From: Marinarcus sediminis
Lineage (GTDB): Bacteria; Campylobacterota; Campylobacteria; Campylobacterales; Arcobacteraceae
DNA: 64,000 nucleotides
Reading direction: 5' to 3'
NCBI RefSeq assembly: GCF_048571275.1
Contig: NZ_CP182357.1
Span: forward strand, 62,001-126,000
Shown here one piece after another: positions 35,337 through 42,498 of the stretch. Both the position numbers and the translations under genes were made by a program. The first letter of the stretch is position 1, and every line of letters starts with the position of its first letter. Under the pieces are notes generated by a model that saw nothing but the letters and a program-made list of their open reading frames with translations, was not told where the DNA came from and ran no database searches.

Positions 35337-36686
35337 TCGCCACCTTAAAAAAACTTTAAATTTTAAAATTTCTAATTAATATCATAACATAATAAATCTC
35401 CATAAAAAAGAGTAGTTTAATGGCTCTTTTTATAAACCACCACAAACTTTTTATAAAATTCTTTATCATATTGGGTGTCATTTTTATATAAAGAATGAGC
35501 AATAATTATCATCTTTCTCATAACTGCTATTTGTGTAGCTGTTGTATGTTTACCTTTAGTTTTTAATCTTTCAAAAAATACTTTAAAATTATCATCAAAC
35601 CTAATTGCGGTAAGTACTCCCATAAATAAACTTCCTCTATATACTCTTGAACCTGCTTTTGAGATTTTTGATTTCTTATGAACAGATGTTCCAGATGTTT
35701 TTTCTATTGGGTCAAGTCCAGAGAGTGAAACAATTTGTCTTTGATTTGCTTTTGGATATTTAATAAATAGATGAAGTAATACTATAGCTCCTACTTCTCC
35801 TATACCATATAGTGATTTAATATTATTATACCCTTTTATTAATTTATCATCTAAGTTAATAATATCTTTTATTTTATTGAGTATTTCAATCTCTTTGTTT
35901 TTTGATATTTTAAGAGATTTTTTTAAATCATTAATCATATACTTACTACCATCTTTTACTGTTACAGCTTCTAGTTGATTAATTAGTTTAGAGGTACTTT
36001 TAGTAGTGAATTTATAATATGATATTAACTCTTTTAGCTCTTCAACTATAGTATCAATATAAGGTACTTTAATCTCATCATCTTTTGCTAAAGGAATAGC
36101 TTGTGATAATACTTGTGCATCTATCAAATCTGTTTTATTTCTTTGTCCTAAAGCCTTTGAGAAGTTAGAAAATTGTTTAGGGTTAATAAGGAAACATTTA
36201 ATATTTTTTTCATTACAAAATTTTGTTAAAGCAAAAGAATAGTCACCTGTTGGTTCAAAAATAAAAACCAAATTATCAATATCTTTTTTATAAAGTTTAT
36301 TTAACTTTGAATATAATCCTTTTAAACCTTTTACATTATTCTCAATTTCAATATTTGCTTTGTTAATAGGTATATGTACTGCAATTAATTTTTTACTAAT
36401 ATCTAATCCGATACAATTAATCATCGTGAACCTCCAATATTTAAATTTGAGAGTTCGTTAGGCTAGGAGTTAACTCCTAGCTGATTAATTCTTTACACAT
36501 AACTTAACCTCGTGTAATACGATCTAGTAAAACTTACCGATCTTGTCGCCACTCAAGTTTAAAGTGTAATTATCTGACTGTCCCTCAAGCTAGTTAATTT
36601 ATTTAAGTTTATTTAACCGCTTTGGATACTTTACCAATATATTAACTTTAATGAACTCTAGATTTATTATATCATGCAAATACGAG
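35337..36686. mobile_element. IS110-family insertion sequence
   Basis: A 1350-bp element whose ends can be fixed because it splits a copy of the REP-like repeat that is intact at 23404-23460. Left flank reads GGGGACAG and right flank AGGATACTTAATT; the intact copy reads GGGGACAGGATACTT. AG is therefore the only duplicated or core dinucleotide, as expected for IS110, which lacks long inverted repeats. The element carries one transposase gene and a long non-coding end (36425-36686) that should hold the bridge RNA typical of this family. Confidence 0.85.
35417..36424 (-). CDS. IS110-family transposase
   Basis: A 335-residue recombinase. The N-terminal RuvC-like DEDD domain shows CIGLDISKKLIAV (Asp), FEPTGDYSF (Glu) and TDLIDAQVLSQ (two Asp). 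The C-terminal Transposase_20 domain shows LYGIGEVGAIVLLH, SLSGLDPIEKTSGTS and the conserved Ser in SKAGSRVYRGSLFMG. Both parts look intact, so the element may be active. It is the only gene of the element. Confidence 0.95.
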   Translation of the reverse strand: MINCIGLDISKKLIAVHIPINKANIEIENNVKGLKGLYSKLNKLYKKDIDNLVFIFEPTGDYSFALTKFCNEKNIKCFLINPKQFSNFSKALGQRNKTDLIDAQVLSQAIPLAKDDEIKVPYIDTIVEELKELISYYKFTTKSTSKLINQLEAVTVKDGSKYMINDLKKSLKISKNKEIEILNKIKDIINLDDKLIKGYNNIKSLYGIGEVGAIVLLHLFIKYPKANQRQIVSLSGLDPIEKTSGTSVHKKSKISKAGSRVYRGSLFMGVLTAIRFDDNFKVFFERLKTKGKHTTATQIAVMRKMIIIAHSLYKNDTQYDKEFYKKFVVVYKKSH

Positions 36687-36713
36687 GATACTTAATTATC
36701 AGACTAAGATATA

Positions 36714-36890
36714 GGTGGCAGGTAATAACGATAACAAAATAATCAAACAAGAAATAAATATATATTAGAGGCGTATGAACAAGGATATTCACAGTATCTA
36801 ATTGTTAAAATAATCAATATATCTCAGCTGGCAGTCAATAAGATAATTAGGAGAAATAGTTGATTAAGTTATCGTTATCACCTGACCCCC
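36714..36890. mobile_element. Decayed RAYT-type MITE
   Basis: A 177-bp unit with terminal inverted repeats (AGGTGGCAGGTAATAACG at the left; its near complement CGTTATCACCTGACCCC at the right). The outer motif GGGGTCAGGTGATAACG also occurs alone at 44508. The interior keeps the end of a transposase reading frame. It interrupts the right half of the REP-like repeat. Confidence 0.6.
36768..36863 (+). pseudogene. Transposase C-terminal remnant (REP-associated Y1 type)
   Basis: A 31-codon fragment inside the MITE reads EAYEQGYSQYLIVKIINI then SQLAVNKIIRRNS and a stop. It has a helix-turn-helix pattern like the tail of REP-associated tyrosine transposases. No start or catalytic part remains. Confidence 0.45.
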
Positions 36891-37003
36891 TTTTTTCTAA
36901 TGCTTTAATAAGATAACTATTTATTTAATGAACATTATATATAAAATAATCTGATATCATCGAATAAATGTGCATAAAAAAGGGTAGGGCAAAGTAAAAT
37001 TTT

Positions 37004-37019
37004 TTCTTACATGTAAGAA
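37004..37019. promoter_or_regulatory. 16-bp perfect palindrome
   Basis: TTCTTACATGTAAGAA lies just beyond the stop of the recoded frame, in a stretch (36891-37026) that otherwise shows no gene. Too short a loop for an RNA hairpin; an operator-like or replication-related site is possible. Confidence 0.3.
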
Positions 37020-37026
37020 TATTTTG

Positions 37027-38262
37027 TTAAAATGAGCGGTAAAAAAAGGCAAAAAGTTCAGAGTTTAGCTCAGACCCATTTTCCCTGTTTTTATTTTCTA
37101 ATATAGAATTAATTTTTCATTTCAGCTCATTTGATTTATCTTCATCTAAAGGAAAATTATATGTTTCAATAAGTGAAGTGATTTGCATATTTCAAATAAA
37201 CAATTCATGTAATTTATCTTCTCATTCTTCATTAGATAAATCAATATTAGAAATTTTTAATCATTTATCTTGAATATCATTTATTTGATTATTAACTCAA
37301 TCAATTTCTTTATTTATTTTTCTAGTATCCATCTCATATCTCAAAGTAGGTTCATAAAAATCTCAAACTCAAAGTTCAGCTTTCAATTTATATTTACCAT
37401 TTGTAATCATACTTTCAGGTGGTCTCTTACTAGCATCAGTTATCAATCACAAATGCTCTCCCAAATCACTTACATATTTATCTTTATACTTAGTAGAATT
37501 ATCTACCAAAGCAGAATTAATGGAATCTTTAAGTGGAGTGATATTTTTAAATAATTCAGGATTTTCAAATTTAAAAGTTTCAACTATACTTTTAAAACTA
37601 GAATCTTTTTTGATTAAATAAGAAGTGAATTTTTCAAATTTTACAGGAGATTCTTTTTGTAATAATTTAAGTACTTTAAATAATAATTTTTCATTTTTTA
37701 AAGCATTAATAATTTTGATTTCAATATCCTTAACTTCATCATCAGATAATAAATCTATCTTATCTCAATTATCAATTTTAGAAACTAATTCTGAAAAATT
37801 TTCATCTATTAATTTTAATTGTTTTGTAAAATTTTCATTAAAATTATTTTTTATCTTATCTATATTTTCTTTTGATACATCTATATTTTCTTTTGATATA
37901 TCTATATTTTCTTTTCTTAAAATTTGAATTTTTCAAAATTTATTTTCAAAAAATTCAAATGTTTCTTTATTTATTGGTAAACCATTTTCATATATATAGT
38001 CTTCTAAATCTAATCCATCTGCAGATTTGATAACATTGATAAAATTTTGTTTTTCTTCATCAGTTAATTTATCTATATATTCATTGAATAATAATTCAGA
38101 ATCTTTTTTACTTCATAATTTTTCATTCCATTCAAAAGAAAATATATTTTCCTTAATATCCAATAATTCTTTTTGTAGTTTTTCTTGAGAATTTAAAATA
38201 TCTCAAGATGTATTATCTTGAGTTTCAAAATTTATCGATTCATTTTGAAATTTTTCAGCCAT
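37027..38262 (-). CDS. Recoded reading frame C: 411 codons with UGA as sense
   Basis: Under the standard code this region is gene-free, but read on the minus strand from ATG 38262 it is open for 411 codons with 12 in-frame UGA and no UAA or UAG until 37027. The product begins MAEKFQNESINFETQDNTS, is acidic, helical and Lys/Glu/Asn-rich, and has a KENIDIS/KENIDVS/KENID heptad repeat. Trp is encoded once by UGG (FEWNEKL). There is no signal peptide. UGA=Gly gives NGDKIDLL; UGA=Trp gives LWVWDFYEP, so contexts alone do not settle it. The last about 18 codons look like foreign flanking DNA, suggesting 3' truncation. It lies 46 bp after frame A. No homolog recognised. Confidence 0.78.
37860..37918 (-). 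repeat. 21-bp tandem repeat in recoded frame C
   Basis: Almost three copies of a 21-bp unit (CTATATTTTCTTTTGATACAT on the plus strand) encode KENID(I/V)S heptads in frame. Confidence 0.75.
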
Positions 38263-38308
38263 AAAAAAAATATTATATTTTACTATAATATTTTATCATA
38301 TTTTTCAT

Positions 38309-38857
38309 TTATCTTCAAAATTTTGCATTAATTTTTCTTAATTCCTCTGCACTTCTTGTCTTTTCCTCTGCACTTCTTGTCTTTTCCTCTGCACTTCTTG
38401 TCTTTTCCTCTGCACTTCTTGTCTTTTCCTCTGCACTAATTATATTATCAAAAGATTTTGTTATTTCTTTTTTATTAAAATCATTTCAATTTTCCCTTAT
38501 ATATTGTGATAAAGTTGGTGCATATTTTACTAAATCTGGTAGTGCATCATTAACAATATCTTTAACAAAAACTAAGTCTACTATTTCATCCCACCGTTCT
38601 TCTATATCAGCTCTAGTTTCATCTTTATCTATATCAGGTCATTTCATAAAATTTTCTATAAACTCAGATTTACCTTTTACTAAAGCATTAGCTAAATATT
38701 CTAATCAAGTTCATAGTTTTTTATTATATTCGTTATAAAGATTTAAATCATCTTTTGATGTAAAATTAAATTGTGGTGATGCTGAATTTCTTAAAGATGT
38801 AGCAAATAGTATTGTAGAAAACAGCGTCAATAAAAGTAAAATTTTTCAGTATTTCAT
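38309..38857 (-). CDS. Recoded reading frame A: secreted 182-residue protein with UGA as sense
   Basis: Open from ATG 38857 to TAA 38309 with six in-frame UGA and no other stop. The N-terminus is a signal peptide: MKY-(UGA)-K then ILLLLTLFSTILFA, cleavage before TSLRN. The mature protein is helical, contains one CGG and one UGG codon (IEE-CGG-W-DEIVDL) and ends with four exact SAEEKTR heptads. With UGA=Gly the contexts read MKYGK, KLGTGLEY, FMKGPDID and RENGNDF. A GAGAT ribosome site lies 5 nt upstream. It sits directly behind one copy of the 344-bp repeat and before frame C, so A-C may be an operon. Function unknown. Confidence 0.8.
38349..38432 (-). repeat. 21-bp tandem repeat, four exact copies, in recoded frame A
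   Basis: Unit GCACTTCTTGTCTTTTCCTC plus T (plus strand), repeated four times without mismatch, encodes SAEEKTR heptads. Exact identity suggests recent expansion. Confidence 0.9.
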
Positions 38858-38862
38858 AGTAT

Positions 38863-39206
38863 CTCTTTTTATATCAAACATTTTATCTTTTCTTCAGAGC
38901 ATATTAGTATATCAAGAGAATAGAAGACTAAAAATATTTTACCTTAGATTTACAAGCTTTATCTTTTATATGCCCAGCTTCCAACTATAGATTGACTGTT
39001 AAGTCTTTCAATGACTTTAATAGATAACTCTCAAAACCAAATATCTTTTTTTCTTTTAAACCATCTCTTTTTATTTTAACTCTCTATTTTAGCTGGGGGT
39101 AAATCCAACTTATTTTAGAGGTTATTATATGGTGATTACTCGACTTTTATATTTGAAAATTTATGGGTTATTTTATTTGTTTTTTTCTTAGTTCTTATTT
39201 AAGGCA
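38863..39206 (-). repeat. Long direct repeat, copy 1 (344 bp)
   Basis: Identical to 41992-42336 except two substitutions and one single-base indel. On the minus strand it ends a few bases before the start of recoded frame A, so it acts as its leader and promoter region (a TATACT box lies about 45 nt from the ATG). It supplies the stop codon of the U32-family gene at 39199. It contains small inverted repeats (AAGTC/GACTT, AAGCT/AGCTT) and a degenerate frame ending QSIVGSWAYKR. Confidence 0.9.
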
Positions 39207-40140
39207 GTATCTCCCAGATAAATCTGTTTCTATTATTTTTATATACTATTTTTGGTATATCTAAAGAAATATTTGTTTTATAAACGGTATTGTACCTTTG
39301 TCTTAGTCCTAGTATATCGCTATGCGTAAACTCCAATGAAGCAAAGTTACAATACTTGGAACACTCTTCTTTTACAAAATATCCTCTTTCATCTTCAAAG
39401 CATCCTGCGATATCACAAGCTTTGGAGTTTGCAATGGTAATATTTGGATAGTAAAAATCACATTGCATCTTTGGAACAGTATCAAAAAATTCGGTGTTTA
39501 GATTTATATTTTCTATAGATACTCTTTTTATATCCAGTGATTTATAAAACTCTCTCACTTCTATATTCTCGAACTCACAATGACTCAAAAGCTCTTTTTG
39601 ATTTTGAAGCTGTATTTTACTTATATCATATTGTGAAACATTATCTAAAAAACTGTTTTTAATAACTTTTGTAAAATTTACTCCAAGTATTGCTTTTAGA
39701 TTTTTATTTTCTAATACTATATTTAATACCCCAATATCATTTACTACAACCTCTGTATTTGGTTTATTGGCTAAAAGTTCACATATATATCTTACCTCTT
39801 CACTTTTATTTTGACTCACAGGAGGAAAAACAAATACAAAATTATAGTGTCTTTGTTCACAAAAACTTCTAGCTTCAATTAATTCTTTTATTGTAGGGAT
39901 CAAATGCTCACAAGAACTGTTTCCAAAATAAATACCTTTTATAAGTTTATACAGTTCCCTTTTATCATAAAAGAGTCTATTTTGATGCTTTTGTATCTCT
40001 ATTGTACTTTGAATATTTGTGATATATTCAATATTTGAATTTTTATCAAGCAAAGTATGTGTTTTTGATAGTGCAAAAGGAAGTAAGGTATCCATGTTTT
40101 TTAGTATTTTTAGATTGTTTGCTTTAATATATAATTTCAT
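39199..40140 (-). CDS. U32-family-like protein, second gene of pair
   Basis: A 313-residue protein similar to the TIM-barrel half of U32 proteins: VFVFPPVSQNKSEEVRYICE and TEVVVNDIGVLNIVLENKNLKAILG. A C-terminal Cys group (CDIAGCFEDERG, EECSKYC) could bind an Fe-S cluster as in UbiV/TrhP-type U32 proteins. It uses the standard code. Its start overlaps the upstream U32 gene by 4 nt, suggesting a heterodimer as in UbiU-UbiV (inference). The stop codon lies inside the 344-bp repeat, so the natural C-terminus may have been altered. Confidence 0.65.
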   Translation of the reverse strand: MKLYIKANNLKILKNMDTLLPFALSKTHTLLDKNSNIEYITNIQSTIEIQKHQNRLFYDKRELYKLIKGIYFGNSSCEHLIPTIKELIEARSFCEQRHYNFVFVFPPVSQNKSEEVRYICELLANKPNTEVVVNDIGVLNIVLENKNLKAILGVNFTKVIKNSFLDNVSQYDISKIQLQNQKELLSHCEFENIEVREFYKSLDIKRVSIENINLNTEFFDTVPKMQCDFYYPNITIANSKACDIAGCFEDERGYFVKEECSKYCNFASLEFTHSDILGLRQRYNTVYKTNISLDIPKIVYKNNRNRFIWEILP

Positions 40141-41273
40141 AGTTGATATTGACTTTGTTTATAATGATACTCTTCATTTTCAAAAGTATCAAGGTATTTA
40201 TAAAAGTCTCTTCCTCTTGAAGGTATTTTATATGAAGTTATATTATTAAATTGTGCAAAAAAATTCAAGGTTTCATAAATAGCACTTTTGTTTAACTTAT
40301 GAAACTTCTTGTAATTGTCCTCTTGTATAAAAGGTAACTCTTTTAGTTTTGTATAGATACTTTGCGCTTTAGGAAAATCAAGGTTTTTTAAAATATTGAT
40401 TGCTCTTACATATATTTTTTTATCTTCTTTTAACATTGCTATATCGTACAGACTAAGAGTTTCTAAAATTAAAGTTATTTCTTTACTGTTAAACTCATAT
40501 AGGTTAAATTCAATCTCATCAAGTAATGAGGTTATATCAAGAAAAACTTTTTTTAGTTCTTCTTTTTTTTCCGTATCAGTAAGCTTTGTATTTTTAACGA
40601 TTTGTTTATAGCTTGGGTTAGCATTTTTGATAAGTTTTTTTTCTCGCTGTGTGTAACTGCAAAGTGAACCAAAAGTTAAAGAATCATATCCATGCTCACT
40701 AAAACAAAAACTTTCGCTGAACCTACAGTTATCACCAAATAAGAAACACTCAAACATTATATTTGGATGTGACTTTACAATAGTTTGTATATTTTTCAAA
40801 GATATATCACGAGGAAGAATTATTTTAATAGGGTCAAACTGTTTTACTAAAAAATCAACAGCATCATTACTATAGGTTCCAAAAAGATTTGAAATTATAA
40901 TCTCTTTATAGTTTCTCTTTTTAAGCATCATTGCAATAGAAATATTTGCTACTATAATACCATCGACTTTATCAAAAAAAAGTTCATAAAGCTCTTTTGA
41001 AAAATCAAGCATAATTTCATTTGAAGTAAATGAATTTAATGCCAAATATATAATACCACCCTTTGAGTGTATCTTTTTTATTACATTTTGTATATTCTCA
41101 AAGTTACTAAACTGCTCTTTTAATCGGTATCTTCTATTCAAAGAAGTTTGTGTTGCATATGTATTTGAAAACTCCGAAGGGATATATCCAAAATAAAACT
41201 GTCTGATACCATCATCTAAAAGGATATCTACATCAGTTGATTCGTCTATACCAATTATTAACTTTTTTTTCAT
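40137..41273 (-). CDS. U32-family protein (peptidase U32/Fe-S hydroxylase type)
   Basis: A 378-residue protein. The core matches U32 proteins: NLFGTYSNDAVDFL, KIILPRDISLKNI and a Cys cluster in CFLFGDNCRFSESFCF and GSLCSY, like the four Cys that hold [4Fe-4S] in RlhA, TrhP and UbiU. The family mostly hydroxylates RNA or quinone rings without oxygen, using prephenate or another donor. The C-terminal third is unassigned. It ends in UGA overlapping the next ATG. The two genes lie between the direct repeats and use the standard code. Confidence 0.75.
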   Translation of the reverse strand: MKKKLIIGIDESTDVDILLDDGIRQFYFGYIPSEFSNTYATQTSLNRRYRLKEQFSNFENIQNVIKKIHSKGGIIYLALNSFTSNEIMLDFSKELYELFFDKVDGIIVANISIAMMLKKRNYKEIIISNLFGTYSNDAVDFLVKQFDPIKIILPRDISLKNIQTIVKSHPNIMFECFLFGDNCRFSESFCFSEHGYDSLTFGSLCSYTQREKKLIKNANPSYKQIVKNTKLTDTEKKEELKKVFLDITSLLDEIEFNLYEFNSKEITLILETLSLYDIAMLKEDKKIYVRAINILKNLDFPKAQSIYTKLKELPFIQEDNYKKFHKLNKSAIYETLNFFAQFNNITSYKIPSRGRDFYKYLDTFENEEYHYKQSQYQL

Positions 41274-41363
41274 TATTTATTAAGCATCTCATTTATAAAT
41301 TTTTACAATAGTATCTTTACTATTTATACTTATTTTAGCATGTTTTAAAAGATTTGCAAAGTT

Positions 41364-41458
41364 TGGCGAGGGCAATGGGAATCGAACCCATTCTGAAGAT
41401 TGGTCGTCTTCTGTCCAGTCTCGGAGACTGGTGTGCTAAGCCATTACACTATACCCAC
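41364..41458 (-). tRNA. Unusual tRNA, anticodon CCG, long variable arm
   Basis: A 95-nt cloverleaf with encoded CCA: acceptor GTGGGTA/TGCCCTC (U2-U71 mismatch, one wobble), D-stem GTGT/GCAC, anticodon stem CCAGT/ACTGG with loop CTCCGAG (anticodon CCG), a 23-nt variable arm (GAAGA/TCTTC), T-arm ATGGG-TTCGATT-CCCAT, discriminator G. CCG would read CGG (Arg), but a long variable arm is not an Arg feature, and no A20 is seen. In Absconditabacterales CGG is reported as Trp. The variable arm shares ACCAATC with the UCA tRNA at 42385. Charging is uncertain. Confidence 0.7.
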
Positions 41459-41608
41459 ATTATAAATATTTTACAATTATATTTATTGAAAAATTTAGAA
41501 TTATTGTAGCAGTTTTTTTATAGAACTATCTCCCATTTGAATGAAGTTTTTATATTTTATATATAATTACTTATTATTTTATCATATTAGCTATATATAT
41601 GCAAAAAA

Positions 41609-41983
41609 CTATCTTTTTGATAATTTATTTATAATTTCATTTTTCAATTTTATCACTTCCTCCTCTCATTTTTTAATTTCCTCCTCTCATTTTTTAATTT
41701 CCTCCTCTCATTTTTTAATTTCTTCCTCTCATTTTACTATATTATAATTCAAATTACATCTATATTCTTTTTTTGCAATCTCAAGAGTAACAAGTCATGC
41801 TTTATAATCTTTTTTTGTGTCTATTTTACCATTTTTATTAAAATCACATTGTGCTAATAAATCACTTGCTTGAACTTGAGTTAGTGAAATAACTGCTGCA
41901 ACAGCTGCAGCTAAGATTGGATTTACTTTTTTTGATTGTAGTATAGATATTTTAAGTTGTATTAGTTGTTTTCAAAGTTTCAT
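41609..41983 (-). CDS. Recoded reading frame B: secreted 124-residue protein with UGA as sense
   Basis: Open from ATG 41983 to TAG 41609 with six in-frame UGA and no other internal stop. The N-terminus is a signal peptide: MKL-(UGA)-K, basic region, then PILAAAVAAVISLTQVQA with cleavage before SDLL. The mature protein has a calcium-loop-like DFNKNGKIDTKKD (EF-hand or dockerin style, last ligand shifted by one) between two Cys, then four heptads KK-(UGA)-EEEI. It has no UGG. It begins like frame A (MK-x-UGA-K) and sits behind the second copy of the 344-bp repeat. A GAGAAAAC ribosome site precedes it. Function unknown. Confidence 0.8.
41666..41736 (-). repeat. 21-bp tandem repeat in recoded frame B
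   Basis: Three full copies plus a part copy of TCATTTTTTAATTTCCTCCT+C (plus strand). Each unit carries one in-frame UGA and encodes the heptad KK-(UGA)-EEEI. Confidence 0.85.
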
Positions 41984-41991
41984 ATTGTTTT

Positions 41992-42336
41992 CTCTTTTTT
42001 ATATCAAACATTTTATCTTTTCTTCAGAGCATATTAGTATATCAAGAGAATAGAAGACTAAAAATATTTTACCTTAGATTTACAAGCTTTATCTTTTATA
42101 TGCCCAGCTTCCAACTATAGATTGACTGTTAAGTCTTTCAATGACTTTAATAGATAACTCTCAAAATCAAATATCTTTTTTTCTTTTAAACCATCTCTTT
42201 TTATTTTAACTCTCTATTTTAGCTGGGAGTAAATCCAACTTATTTTAGAGGTTATTATATGGTGATTACTCGACTTTTATATTTGAAAATTTATGGGTTA
42301 TTTTATTTGTTTTTTTCTTAGTTCTTATTTAAGGCA
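41992..42336 (-). repeat. Long direct repeat, copy 2 (345 bp)
   Basis: Near-identical to 38863-39206, same orientation, 3130 bp away. On the minus strand it leads directly into recoded frame B. It ends 48 bp from the UCA tRNA gene. Both copies stop being similar within a few bases of the start codons, as if different genes were placed behind one common leader. Confidence 0.9.
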
Positions 42337-42366
42337 CTTTAAGATGACTTTTTAATTTTTTTCATT

Positions 42367-42376
42367 ATTATATAAT
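42367..42376 (+). promoter_or_regulatory. -10-like box upstream of tRNA(UCA)
   Basis: TTATATAATT lies about 9 nt before the first base of the tRNA, in a T-rich stretch, a plausible -10 for the tRNA and the dsRBD-like gene behind it. Confidence 0.4.
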
Positions 42377-42384
42377 TAATATAT

Positions 42385-42475
42385 GCGGATGTGGCCTAAT
42401 GGCTGGGCGCTGGGCTTCAACCCCAGATTGGACACCAATCCAGATACACGGGTTCGATTCCCGTCGTCCGCTCCA
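42385..42475 (+). tRNA. tRNA with anticodon UCA and glycine-type acceptor: candidate UGA-decoding tRNA-Gly
   Basis: A 91-nt cloverleaf with encoded CCA: acceptor GCGGATG/CGTCCGC (7 bp), D-stem GCCT/GGGC with A14 and GG in the loop, anticodon stem CTGGG/CCCAG with loop CTTCAAC, so anticodon UCA, 21-nt variable region with hairpin TTGG-ACA-CCAA, T-arm ACGGG-TTCGATT-CCCGT, discriminator U. G1-C72, C2-G71, U73 and C35 are glycine identity elements, and TAATGGCT and CGGGTTCGATTCCCG match ordinary tRNA-Gly(UCC). It is not a standard tRNA-Sec: the acceptor is 7 bp, the D-stem 4 bp and the discriminator is U, where SerRS needs G. It could decode UGA in the adjacent recoded frames. Confidence 0.75.
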
Positions 42476-42498
42476 TAATATATAAGTGAAAGTAAAAA

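Noticed and set aside
37004..37019. Palindrome as transcription terminator
   Set aside because: The perfect 16-bp dyad has no loop and low G/C, so an RNA hairpin would be weak; recorded only as an operator-like site.
37270..37927. Plus-strand open frames at 37270-37554 and 37625-37927
   Set aside because: They are antisense shadows of recoded frame C; their Ser/Ile/Phe-rich products have no start signals or domains.
38349..38432. CRISPR array
   Set aside because: The 21-bp units are contiguous with no spacers and encode an in-frame heptad repeat.
41541..41747. Plus-strand frame with repeated SSHFLI units
   Set aside because: It is the antisense reading of the KK-UGA-EEEI minisatellite in frame B.
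42385..42475. tRNA(UCA) as the host selenocysteine tRNA (selC)
   Set aside because: The acceptor stem is 7 bp rather than 8, the D-arm is canonical with 4 bp and GG in the loop, and the discriminator is U. SerRS, which charges tRNA-Sec, needs G73. Not fully excluded because the variable arm is long.
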